In this document: positions 6,803-11,739 of the stretch, piece by piece
Layout: every line of letters starts with the position of its first letter
Position numbering within the stretch: position 1 is the first letter of the stretch
From: Actinomycetota bacterium
GTDB lineage: Bacteria; Actinomycetota; Actinomycetes; Actinomycetales; Microbacteriaceae
Length of the DNA: 11,739 nt
NCBI GenBank assembly: GCA_009704225.1
Contig: WLEN01000009.1
Location: forward strand, 1-11,739
Direction: 5' to 3'
Program-made: the position numbers and the translations under genes
Notes under the pieces: generated by a model
Databases searched by the model: none
The model's input: only the letters and a program-made list of their open reading frames with translations
What the model was told of the DNA's origin: nothing

Positions 6803-8313
6803 GCAGGGACTCCTTGTCGCAGGTAGAGCGCACGACCTATGTGGTCGGCGGTGGGCATGGAAGAACCATCGCAATCTGCCAATGTCCAGGCGATACGAAG
6901 GACTCGGTCGTAACCGCGCATCGTGACGGCACCACGGTCGAGTGCGGCATCAAGCGCGCGAACGACCACGGGAGCGAGGCGAAATTTGCCCGACCGAATC
7001 TCCGTGGCGTCGGGACGTGTGTGCCCCCACCGGTCATTCGCCATCGCCCGCGCCGCCTCGACTCGCTCGCGCGCTTGAGCGGTCGTCATCCGTGGCGAAG
7101 TGTCATCAAATAGGTGAGCACGTGACACTCGAGATACAGGAACGTGGATGTCGATTCGGTCGAGGATGGGCCCGGATAATCGGGCCAAGTAGCGTCGTCG
7201 TCGATCGGGTGTGCACACACACGTCGAGTCAGGAACACCGGCGTTCCCGCACGGGCAGGGGTTTGCGGCGAGAACCAATTGAACCCTCGCGGGAAAGCGT
7301 GCGCTGTAGTTTGCGCGATGGATCACGATGTCGCCCGACTCGAGTGGCTGACGAAGCGCATCGAGGACGGTCGTGGCGAACTCGGGGGCCTCGTCCAAAA
7401 AGAGCACACCACGACTCGCTCGCGACACCGCACCGGGGCGAATCACGCCCGATCCACCCCCGACAATCGCAACGGCCGTCGCCGTGTGGTGTGGCGCGAT
7501 GAACGGTGGGCGCGTCGCCAACTGCCGCGTCTGGGCGACTCGGGCAAGAGACGCAATGCTCGTTACCTCTAGTGCGTCGCGGGCGTCGAGATCGGGCAAA
7601 ATGTCGACGAGCCGTTCCGCCAGCATTGTTTTCCCTGCCCCTGGCGGCCCTAGCAAAAACATGTGATGTCCGCCCGCCGCCGCGGTGACGAGCGCGTCGA
7701 CGACATCGGGTTGCCCGACGATGTCCGACAGGTCGCGCGACGGGGGTGTCGACTCGGACTCGCTCGGTGGTTTGATTGCATCAACGTCTGACACCACGAT
7801 GTCGGCGCCATGCTCACGAAGAGCGTGGGCGAGGCTCGCCACGGCAATAACCTCGATGCCTGGCACGAGTTCCGCCTCGGTCCGATTTCCTGCTGGAACC
7901 ATGATGCGCCTCGCCCCGGCATCACGCGCGGCCACAACAGCCGGCAAAACTCCCGCGACCGGCCGGACCCGTCCATCAAGAGCGAGTTCGCCAATGTGCA
8001 CACACGAGGCAACCGATTCCGCTGGCACATCCCTCGTCCCCGCCAGAATCGCCAGCGCGATGGCGAGGTCGAATCCGCTGCCCTGTTTCGGCAAACTCGC
8101 CGGCGAAAGGTTCACCGTGACACGAGTGGGCGGCATCGCGCACCCAGAATTGGCGACGGCGCTGCGAACGCGGTCTTTCGATTCGCCGAGTGAAGCATCG
8201 GGCAAGCCGATAAGAACCAGGGCGGGCAATCCCGACGCAATGTCGGCCTCGATATCGACGAGGTGTCCCGAAAGCCCTGACAACGCGATCGACTGGGTTC
8301 GGCCGACGGTCAT
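6799..8313 (-). CDS. comM: YifB/ComM family Mg-chelatase-like AAA+ ATPase
   Basis: AAA+ helicase-like protein of 504 residues, the usual family length. Haemophilus and Vibrio homologues promote branch migration of donor DNA during natural transformation. Domain order is typical. An N-terminal ChlI-like, Lon-protease-type fold spans about 20-160 (GLPALVLIGLPDASLGESKDR near 28-48; VTVNLSPASLPKQGSGFDLA near 65-84). The magnesium-chelatase ATPase domain (about 190-395) has Walker A GPPGAGKT at 222-229, Walker B VLFLDEAPEF at 303-312 and a likely sensor/arginine-finger region GPILDRIDIH. The Cys cluster C353, C355, C365 and C367 (NPCPCG...CVC) is the family's zinc-binding signature. A C-terminal MCM-like lid (about 408-500) has AQARERVEAAR and MRGYDRVLRIAWTLADCDG. 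The ATG at 8311-8313 overlaps the yraN stop (ATGA), and its own stop overlaps the dprA start. No residue loss is visible. Confidence 0.97.
   Translation of the reverse strand: MTVGRTQSIALSGLSGHLVDIEADIASGLPALVLIGLPDASLGESKDRVRSAVANSGCAMPPTRVTVNLSPASLPKQGSGFDLAIALAILAGTRDVPAESVASCVHIGELALDGRVRPVAGVLPAVVAARDAGARRIMVPAGNRTEAELVPGIEVIAVASLAHALREHGADIVVSDVDAIKPPSESESTPPSRDLSDIVGQPDVVDALVTAAAGGHHMFLLGPPGAGKTMLAERLVDILPDLDARDALEVTSIASLARVAQTRQLATRPPFIAPHHTATAVAIVGGGSGVIRPGAVSRASRGVLFLDEAPEFATTVLDALRQPLESGDIVIHRANYSARFPARVQLVLAANPCPCGNAGVPDSTCVCTPDRRRRYLARLSGPILDRIDIHVPVSRVSRAHLFDDTSPRMTTAQARERVEAARAMANDRWGHTRPDATEIRSGKFRLAPVVVRALDAALDRGAVTMRGYDRVLRIAWTLADCDGSSMPTADHIGRALYLRQGVPA
6810..6815 (-). promoter_or_regulatory. 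dprA ribosome-binding site inside comM
   Basis: AAGGAG on the minus strand sits 7 nt before the dprA ATG (6802), within the last codons of comM. It decides the dprA start and supports termination-reinitiation at the ATGA overlap. Confidence 0.85.
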
Positions 8314-8669
8314 TCGATGACCCCGACCCGGTGTTCGAGGCTGCCAACGGCGAGTCCATCACCGATGATGCCGATCGCGTCGATTCGAACCGTTCCGGCA
8401 TGAACCCGGTGAACACGGCACCACTCGCCCGCAAGGACACGCAATCGCGCGAATTTGGCCGGGGTTATCGCCTCAAGCGGGTGCCCAAACCGCTCGGTTC
8501 TGCGGGTCTTGACCTCGACAAACGCGATGGTTCGTCCGTTGCGAGCGACGATGTCGATTTCACCGTGATGGCAGCGCCAACCGCGATCGAGAACGTCATA
8601 GCCGTTCGCGACGAGAAAATCGCCCGCGACGGTTTCACCCCATCGGCCCAATTCGTCTTTGAGTGCCAT
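8310..8669 (-). CDS. YraN family (UPF0102) nuclease-fold protein
   Basis: A 119-residue protein of the UPF0102/YraN family with a PD-(D/E)xK nuclease-like fold; its cellular substrate is not established. Visible signature: LGRWGETVAGDFLVANGY at about 8-24, then CHHGEIDIVARNG (33-45) and FVEVKTRR (50-57). This places the putative metal and catalytic residues at Glu37, Asp39, Glu52 and Lys54. AITPAKFARLRVLAGEW (about 67-83) is the usual helix. The start at 8667-8669 is chosen because a GGAGG (8674-8678) precedes it by 4 nt; an in-frame start at 8696 would add nine Gly-rich residues lying on that ribosome site. The stop overlaps the comM start by 4 nt, suggesting coupled expression with the DNA-handling genes. 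A 99-nt gap separates it from the preceding DUF2469 gene, in which I see no clear promoter or terminator. Confidence 0.93.
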   Translation of the reverse strand: MALKDELGRWGETVAGDFLVANGYDVLDRGWRCHHGEIDIVARNGRTIAFVEVKTRRTERFGHPLEAITPAKFARLRVLAGEWCRVHRVHAGTVRIDAIGIIGDGLAVGSLEHRVGVIE

Positions 8670-8768
8670 TGTTCCTCCCCCAACAGGGTCGGACATTCAC
8701 GGCACTAGCGGACGGGCGAGGACCCGAACCGTGGAGAACTCAACTGGGCGAGGCGATGTGCGAAAAGG

Positions 8769-9095
8769 TTAGTTGTCGCCGATTGCGAGGTCACGCGGCA
8801 ACTTGAGTTCTTTCTTGCCGGTCTCTTCGACGTTGATGTCCTTGAACGTCAAAATCTTAACCGACTTCACGAAACGGTCCGCGCGATAAACATCCCACAC
8901 CCACACATCGGTGAGCGTCAATTCAAAATAGAAGTCGTTCCCCGCTTCTTTGACGACCTGCTGGACATCATTTGCGAGGTAAAAGCGCCGTTCGGTTTCG
9001 ACCACGTATGAGAACTGCCCTGCGACGTCGCGGTACTCGCGATACAGATGCAACTCTGCTTCGCGATCATAGGCGTCAAGGTCATCGTCATTCAT
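8769..9095 (-). CDS. DUF2469 family protein (Rv2901c-like)
   Basis: A small acidic protein of 108 residues belonging to DUF2469, a family essentially confined to Actinobacteria and without assigned function. Recognisable landmarks are the acidic N-terminus MNDDDLDAYDREAELHLYRE, the central aromatic segment FSYVVETERRFYLAND, FYFELTLTDVWVWDVYR and the C-terminal FVKSVKILTFKDINVEE. No signal peptide or membrane segment is visible. It starts 11 nt after the rnhB stop, with no obvious Shine-Dalgarno, so translation probably depends on coupling to rnhB. The position between rnhB and yraN matches M. tuberculosis Rv2901c, next to rnhB (Rv2902c). Confidence 0.92.
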   Translation of the reverse strand: MNDDDLDAYDREAELHLYREYRDVAGQFSYVVETERRFYLANDVQQVVKEAGNDFYFELTLTDVWVWDVYRADRFVKSVKILTFKDINVEETGKKELKLPRDLAIGDN

Positions 9096-9106
9096 CGAGA
9101 TTCATT

Positions 9107-9763
9107 CTATTCTTTCGGCGCCTCGGCCAATACCGAAGACAACCAGGTCCGACGATGGAAGTCGGTCGCCCCGTGTGCACGAATCGCGGTGAAGTGACCT
9201 TCGCTTCCGTATCCCTTGTTGGATGCCCAACCGTAGGTATCGTTGTCCCCCGCCGACTCGACCATGAGCCGATCCCGATACACCTTGGCCCAGACGGATG
9301 CGGCGGCGACAACCGCACAATCGCGGTCGGCCTTGGTTCGGACCATGATGTCGACTGGAGGCAAAAGCGAGGCCTTCAGCCAATTGTGCGAGCCGTCCAA
9401 AATCACCGATGCGCCGGACAGGTCGTGACCGTCGATGGCGAGCGTCGCAAACGCCCGTTCGGCCGCGCGTGCAAGCGCTGAGATGATTCCGAACTCGTCG
9501 ATCTCGGCAGCCGTTGCTTCACCGGTAGCGATCGCGTCCACCCAGTCGGCCACGGGTTGCATCAATTTCTCACGCTTCGACGCGGCGATCAGTTTTGAAT
9601 CGCGCAGACCGACCGGGAAATCGGTCGCCATTCGAATCACGGCTACCCCAACGACAACGGGACCTGCCACCGCGCCTCGTCCGACCTCGTCAACACCGAC
9701 CACAACCCCGCTACCCTTCGCGAGCAACTCACGCTCGAGGTCGAGGGTTGGGTCACTCGGCAT
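9107..9763 (-). CDS. rnhB: ribonuclease HII
   Basis: Cleaves RNA in RNA-DNA hybrids and excises single ribonucleotides misincorporated into DNA. It has 218 residues, the normal length. The four acidic catalytic residues are present: Asp25-Glu26 in VVGVDEVGRGAVAGPVVVG, Asp123 in VILDGS and Asp146 in RTKADRDCAVVAAASVWAKV. GLRDSKLIAASKRE (52-65) and GYGSEGHFTAIRAHGATDFHRRTW (184-207) complete the family pattern. The start chosen is the ATG at 9761-9763, which overlaps the end of lepB by 11 nt. The open frame continues upstream to 9832, but that part lies inside lepB and carries no family sequence. The Shine-Dalgarno is weak, so coupling with lepB is likely. Confidence 0.96.
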   Translation of the reverse strand: MPSDPTLDLERELLAKGSGVVVGVDEVGRGAVAGPVVVGVAVIRMATDFPVGLRDSKLIAASKREKLMQPVADWVDAIATGEATAAEIDEFGIISALARAAERAFATLAIDGHDLSGASVILDGSHNWLKASLLPPVDIMVRTKADRDCAVVAAASVWAKVYRDRLMVESAGDNDTYGWASNKGYGSEGHFTAIRAHGATDFHRRTWLSSVLAEAPKE

Positions 9764-10442
9764 TCGCGAAATTACCCGCGTGATTATCGAGCCACGTCCA
9801 GTGCGAAATCGGCCACGACACAACAACAGCACGGCCGACGACCTTGTCGAGTGGAACGAACCCGCCCCCCGGCTTGTCCTGGTTGAATCGCGAATCGGCA
9901 GAGTCGTATCGATTGTCCCCCATCACCCAGAGCGAGTCGGCGGGAACCGTGACGTCGAATTCCATGCCGCTCGACGCCTCGTGATTAGGCGTTGTGACGA
10001 TGTACGGCTCGTTCACGGATTTACCGTTTACCTGCAACAACCCTTTCGCATCACAACACACGACGCGATCACCCGGCAAACCAATAAGGCGTTTAACGAG
10101 ATGATCCTGGGAATCCGAGCCGCCGAAACCGACGACCGTTGCGATGAGGTCGAGGGCGGCAGTGACGAGGTCGGGTTCGGGCGAATCGTAGTTCGGCAAC
10201 CAACCACCCGGGTCGCTAAACACCACGACATCACCGTGCTGGAGAGGGAAAACATCAGGAACCAACTCATTGACAATGATGCGGTCATCGACGATCAGCG
10301 TGTTTTCCATCGATGCCGAGGGAATAAAAAACGAGCGGAACAGGAACGTTTTGACAACGAACGAAATCAGCAGGGCCGCCGCAATGATGATGACCAAATC
10401 CTTGAGGAATCCCAGAAGGCCTTTGATAAAGGGTTTAGGCAT
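9753..10442 (-). CDS. lepB: signal peptidase I
   Basis: Membrane-anchored serine protease that removes signal peptides from Sec and Tat substrates on the outer face of the membrane. It has 229 residues. One N-terminal membrane anchor (about 14-36, LKDLVIIIAAALLISFVVKTFL) is followed by box B FFIPSASMENTL with the nucleophile Ser44. HGDVVVFSDPGGWL (69-82) is box C-like, and HLVKRLIGLPGDRV (114-127) contains the general base Lys117. MGDNRYDSADSR (174-185) is box E. Expanded spacing between boxes C and D is common in actinobacterial enzymes. No C-terminal second membrane span is present. The ATG at 10440-10442 has AAGGA at 10447-10451. It follows the rplS terminator and has a candidate promoter of its own (TAGAAT, 10482-10487), and it heads the run rnhB-DUF2469-yraN-comM-dprA. 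Confidence 0.97.
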   Translation of the reverse strand: MPKPFIKGLLGFLKDLVIIIAAALLISFVVKTFLFRSFFIPSASMENTLIVDDRIIVNELVPDVFPLQHGDVVVFSDPGGWLPNYDSPEPDLVTAALDLIATVVGFGGSDSQDHLVKRLIGLPGDRVVCCDAKGLLQVNGKSVNEPYIVTTPNHEASSGMEFDVTVPADSLWVMGDNRYDSADSRFNQDKPGGGFVPLDKVVGRAVVVSWPISHWTWLDNHAGNFANAE

Positions 10443-10481
10443 GGAGTCCTTAGAAAAGCAGTGGGAAATGATTGTTGGGCA

Positions 10482-10487
10482 ATTCTA
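10482..10487 (-). promoter_or_regulatory. candidate -10 box for lepB
   Basis: TAGAAT on the minus strand, five of six matches to the sigma-70 type -10 consensus and a common actinobacterial form. It lies between the rplS terminator and the lepB Shine-Dalgarno. The corresponding -35 position falls inside the terminator stem and matches poorly, so this is only a candidate. Confidence 0.35.
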
Positions 10488-10497
10488 CGACCAAAGA

Positions 10498-10532
10498 ATA
10501 TGAGCCCATCACATAACGTGACGGGCTCATAT
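10498..10532 (-). terminator. intrinsic terminator after rplS
   Basis: A 15-bp inverted repeat (ATATGAGCCC-x-TCAC arms) with a 5-nt loop starts 16 nt after the rplS stop. The single arm mismatch reads as a G-U pair in the minus-strand RNA but as A-C in the plus-strand RNA, so the hairpin is continuous only in the rplS transcript. The exit side reads AUAUUCUUU, a modest U-tract. It separates rplS from lepB. Confidence 0.85.
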
Positions 10533-10547
10533 CGAGAGTGCGAAAAC

Positions 10548-10895
10548 TTAGGAGTCGCGCTTCTCGCGGATTTTTGCCTTCTTGCCGCGAAGTGCACGCA
10601 AGTAGTAGAGCTTGGCGCGACGAACGTCACCGCGGCTTACGAGCTCGATGTGATCAATGACCGGCGAGTGGACCGGGAACTTACGCTCGACACCGACTTG
10701 GAAAGAGATTTTGCGAACGTTGAACGTTTCGCCAATTCCGTGACCGTTTCGACCGATGACCACACCCTGAAAAACTTGGATTCGGCTGCGGTTACCTTCA
10801 ATAATGTTTACGTGAACCTTCACCGTGTCGCCGACGCGGAAGTCGGGGACGTCGCTACGAAGCGACGCGGCGTCAATTGCATCAAATTTCTGCAT
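10548..10895 (-). CDS. rplS: 50S ribosomal protein L19
   Basis: Structural protein at the 30S-50S interface of the large subunit. It has 115 residues, the usual length. The N-terminus is [40 protein letters not shown] and [18 protein letters not shown] follow. The body continues with [21 protein letters not shown] (58-78), and the basic C-terminus [18 protein letters not shown] is typical. The ATG at 10893-10895 is the conserved start. The frame stays open to 11051 but the added residues are not L19. The Shine-Dalgarno is weak (GAAAG). The gene appears monocistronic: it has its own upstream region shared with the divergent map gene and a strong terminator directly after its stop. Confidence 0.98.
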   Translation of the reverse strand: MQKFDAIDAASLRSDVPDFRVGDTVKVHVNIIEGNRSRIQVFQGVVIGRNGHGIGETFNVRKISFQVGVERKFPVHSPVIDHIELVSRGDVRRAKLYYLRALRGKKAKIREKRDS

Positions 10896-11021
10896 TGTTC
10901 TTTCGCTTTCTGCACTCGCTTCGGGACGGATGCGGGAGGTTCTGGTCGCGATGTAGTCACATGGCTCGTCCCCCGAAGCAGAGGGCCCGTGAATCGCGTG
11001 TGCCAGTCGGCACAAAGCACA

Positions 11022-11051
11022 ATCTTGCCACAGTCGAGCTCTCTTTACCAA
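11022..11051 (-). promoter_or_regulatory. candidate rplS promoter
   Basis: On the minus strand, TTGGTA (11046-11051; four of six to the -35 consensus) is followed 18 nt later by CAAGAT (11022-11027), a weak -10. Transcription would begin near 11015 and give a leader of about 120 nt. The spacing is good but the -10 is poor. Confidence 0.3.
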
Positions 11052-11052
11052 T

Positions 11053-11058
11053 TAGGCT
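11053..11058 (+). promoter_or_regulatory. candidate -10 box for map
   Basis: TAGGCT, a frequent actinobacterial -10 form, lies 25 nt before the map start codon. This would give a short leader of about 20 nt that still contains the AAGAAGG ribosome site (11071-11077). No good -35 box is found at 17-18 nt; TTGCCA (11025-11030) is too far at 22 nt. Confidence 0.35.
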
Positions 11059-11083
11059 GACACGGATAGGAAGAAGGCACGAC

Positions 11084-11739
11084 GTGATTGAACTTCACAC
11101 CCCCGCCGAGATTGAAGCGATGCGACCCGCTGGCCGTTTCGTCGCGTCGGTTTTGGTGGCCGTTCGCGAGGCAACAACCGTCGGAACCAACCTTCTTGAA
11201 CTCGACGCCATTGCCCATCAGATGATTCGCGATGCAGGCGCAGAGTCGTGCTACATCGACTATCACCCGTCGTTCGGCGGCTCACCGTTCGGCAAAGTCA
11301 TCTGCACGAGCATCAACGACGCGGTGCTTCACGGCCTCCCCCACGACTACGCCATTGCCGATGGCGACATCGTCAGCATCGACTTTGCCGCGAGTATCGA
11401 CGGCTGGGTGTGTGACTCTGCGATCAGTTTCGTCGCCGGCACCGCAGACCCCGAGGATCTTCGCATTATCAAGGCAACCGAGGAGGCGCTTGTTGCCGGA
11501 ATCGCCGCGGCGACGGTCGGCAATGCAATCGGTGACATTTCGGCTGCCATCGGTGACGTCGCGGACTCGTATGGTTATGGAGTCAACTTGGATTTCGGTG
11601 GACACGGAGTTGGTCGCGAGATGCACGGTGACCCGCACGTCCCCAACGACGGTCGACCCGGTCGAGGGTACAAACTTCGCGAAGGACTCGTCATCGCCAT
11701 CGAACCGTGGTTCATGCGCGACACTGACGAAATCTTCAC
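11084..11739 (+). CDS. map: type I methionine aminopeptidase (C-terminus beyond window)
   Basis: Removes the N-terminal methionine from new proteins at the ribosome. 218 codons are present and the frame is open at the right edge; the family is about 250-290 residues, so the last part is missing. Starting at GTG 11084 it reads MIELHTPAEIEAMRPAGRFVA. Substrate His83 (SINDAVLHGLP) and the first four metal ligands are visible: Asp100 (VSIDFAA), Asp111 (VCDSAI), His174 (GGHGVGREMHGDPHVPN, also with His181) and Glu207 (VIAIEPWF). The fifth ligand, the second Glu, would lie just past the window end. The start is supported by AAGAAGG at 11071-11077 with a 6-nt spacer. It is divergent from rplS. In many Actinobacteria map follows secY and adk; here it diverges from rplS, so it may be a second map copy. 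Confidence 0.96.
   Translation, partial: MIELHTPAEIEAMRPAGRFVASVLVAVREATTVGTNLLELDAIAHQMIRDAGAESCYIDYHPSFGGSPFGKVICTSINDAVLHGLPHDYAIADGDIVSIDFAASIDGWVCDSAISFVAGTADPEDLRIIKATEEALVAGIAAATVGNAIGDISAAIGDVADSYGYGVNLDFGGHGVGREMHGDPHVPNDGRPGRGYKLREGLVIAIEPWFMRDTDEIF

Larger units (their letters stand above)
10896..11083. promoter_or_regulatory. divergent intergenic region, rplS / map
   Basis: A 188-nt region between divergent genes. Its right part holds candidate promoters for both genes. The left part (about 10896-11015) would be the rplS leader, carrying a small perfect hairpin TGTGCC-AGTC-GGCACA at 10999-11014. I see no short open frame worth calling. Confidence 0.5.

Noticed and set aside
6803..6874. 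N-terminal extension of dprA to an upstream start
   Set aside because: The extension lies entirely inside comM, while AAGGAG and an ATGA overlap mark the downstream ATG at 6802.
9764..9832. N-terminal extension of rnhB
   Set aside because: It lies within lepB and encodes Arg-rich sequence not seen in RNase HII; the ATG at 9763 gives the normal family length.
10896..11051. N-terminal extension of L19 in the open frame upstream
   Set aside because: L19 proteins begin close to MQKFD; the upstream residues are unrelated and lie in the promoter and leader region.
9435..11060. A 541-codon plus-strand open frame antisense to rnhB, lepB and rplS
   Set aside because: It spans three firmly identified genes on the other strand, has no recognisable domain, and such antisense frames are expected from GC-rich codon bias.
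1..11739. Mobile elements, CRISPR arrays, tRNA genes or a defence island
   Set aside because: No repeated spacer pattern, transposase, terminal repeats, tRNA-like fold or defence-type gene was seen; xerC is a housekeeping recombinase in conserved synteny, not a phage integrase.

Overview
The window looks like a conserved core-gene segment of a high-GC Gram-positive bacterium (Actinobacteria), probably a member of Microbacteriaceae or a close relative. That placement is an inference. It rests on the GC-rich codon use, on the gene order rplS-lepB-rnhB-DUF2469-yraN-comM-dprA-xerC-(M23)-rpsB, which I recognise from the equivalent region of Mycobacterium tuberculosis (about Rv2904c down to Rv2890c), and on the actinobacteria-restricted DUF2469 protein. 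I saw no rRNA, tRNA, insertion sequence, prophage or CRISPR. No gene-free stretch exceeds 300 bases; the two largest gaps (761-996 and 10896-11083) are divergent promoter regions.

Layout, left to right. Ribosomal protein S2 (rpsB, minus strand) runs off the left edge. Divergent from it is a short secreted M23-like peptidase gene (997-1506, plus), whose 3' end overlaps by 16 nt the 3' end of the convergent tyrosine recombinase gene xerC (1491-2396, minus). From xerC to rplS every gene is on the minus strand. Reading in the direction of transcription, from high to low coordinate: rplS (L19), an intrinsic terminator at 10498-10532, lepB (signal peptidase I), rnhB (RNase HII, overlapping lepB by 11 nt), a DUF2469 gene, yraN, comM and dprA (yraN/comM and comM/dprA each share a 4-nt ATGA overlap), a class III cyclic-nucleotide phosphodiesterase very like M. 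tuberculosis Rv0805, an MMPL/RND-family membrane transporter, and xerC. At the right edge the plus-strand gene for methionine aminopeptidase (map) diverges from rplS and is cut by the window end.

How the genes work together: most are housekeeping. S2 and L19 build the ribosome, Map and LepB process new and exported proteins, RNase HII removes ribonucleotides from DNA, and XerC resolves chromosome dimers. YraN, ComM and DprA form a tightly coupled nucleic-acid block; ComM and DprA are known to handle incoming single-stranded DNA in transformation. The two genes that look inserted relative to the mycobacterial order are the cyclic-nucleotide phosphodiesterase and the MMPL exporter. They lie between dprA and xerC, and an 8+8 bp palindrome precedes the exporter.

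I found no convincing new system. The leads most worth checking are the MMPL gene with its upstream palindrome and its asymmetric Asp-Tyr proton-relay motif, the degenerate M23 active site, and the overlapping divergent promoters between map and rplS.
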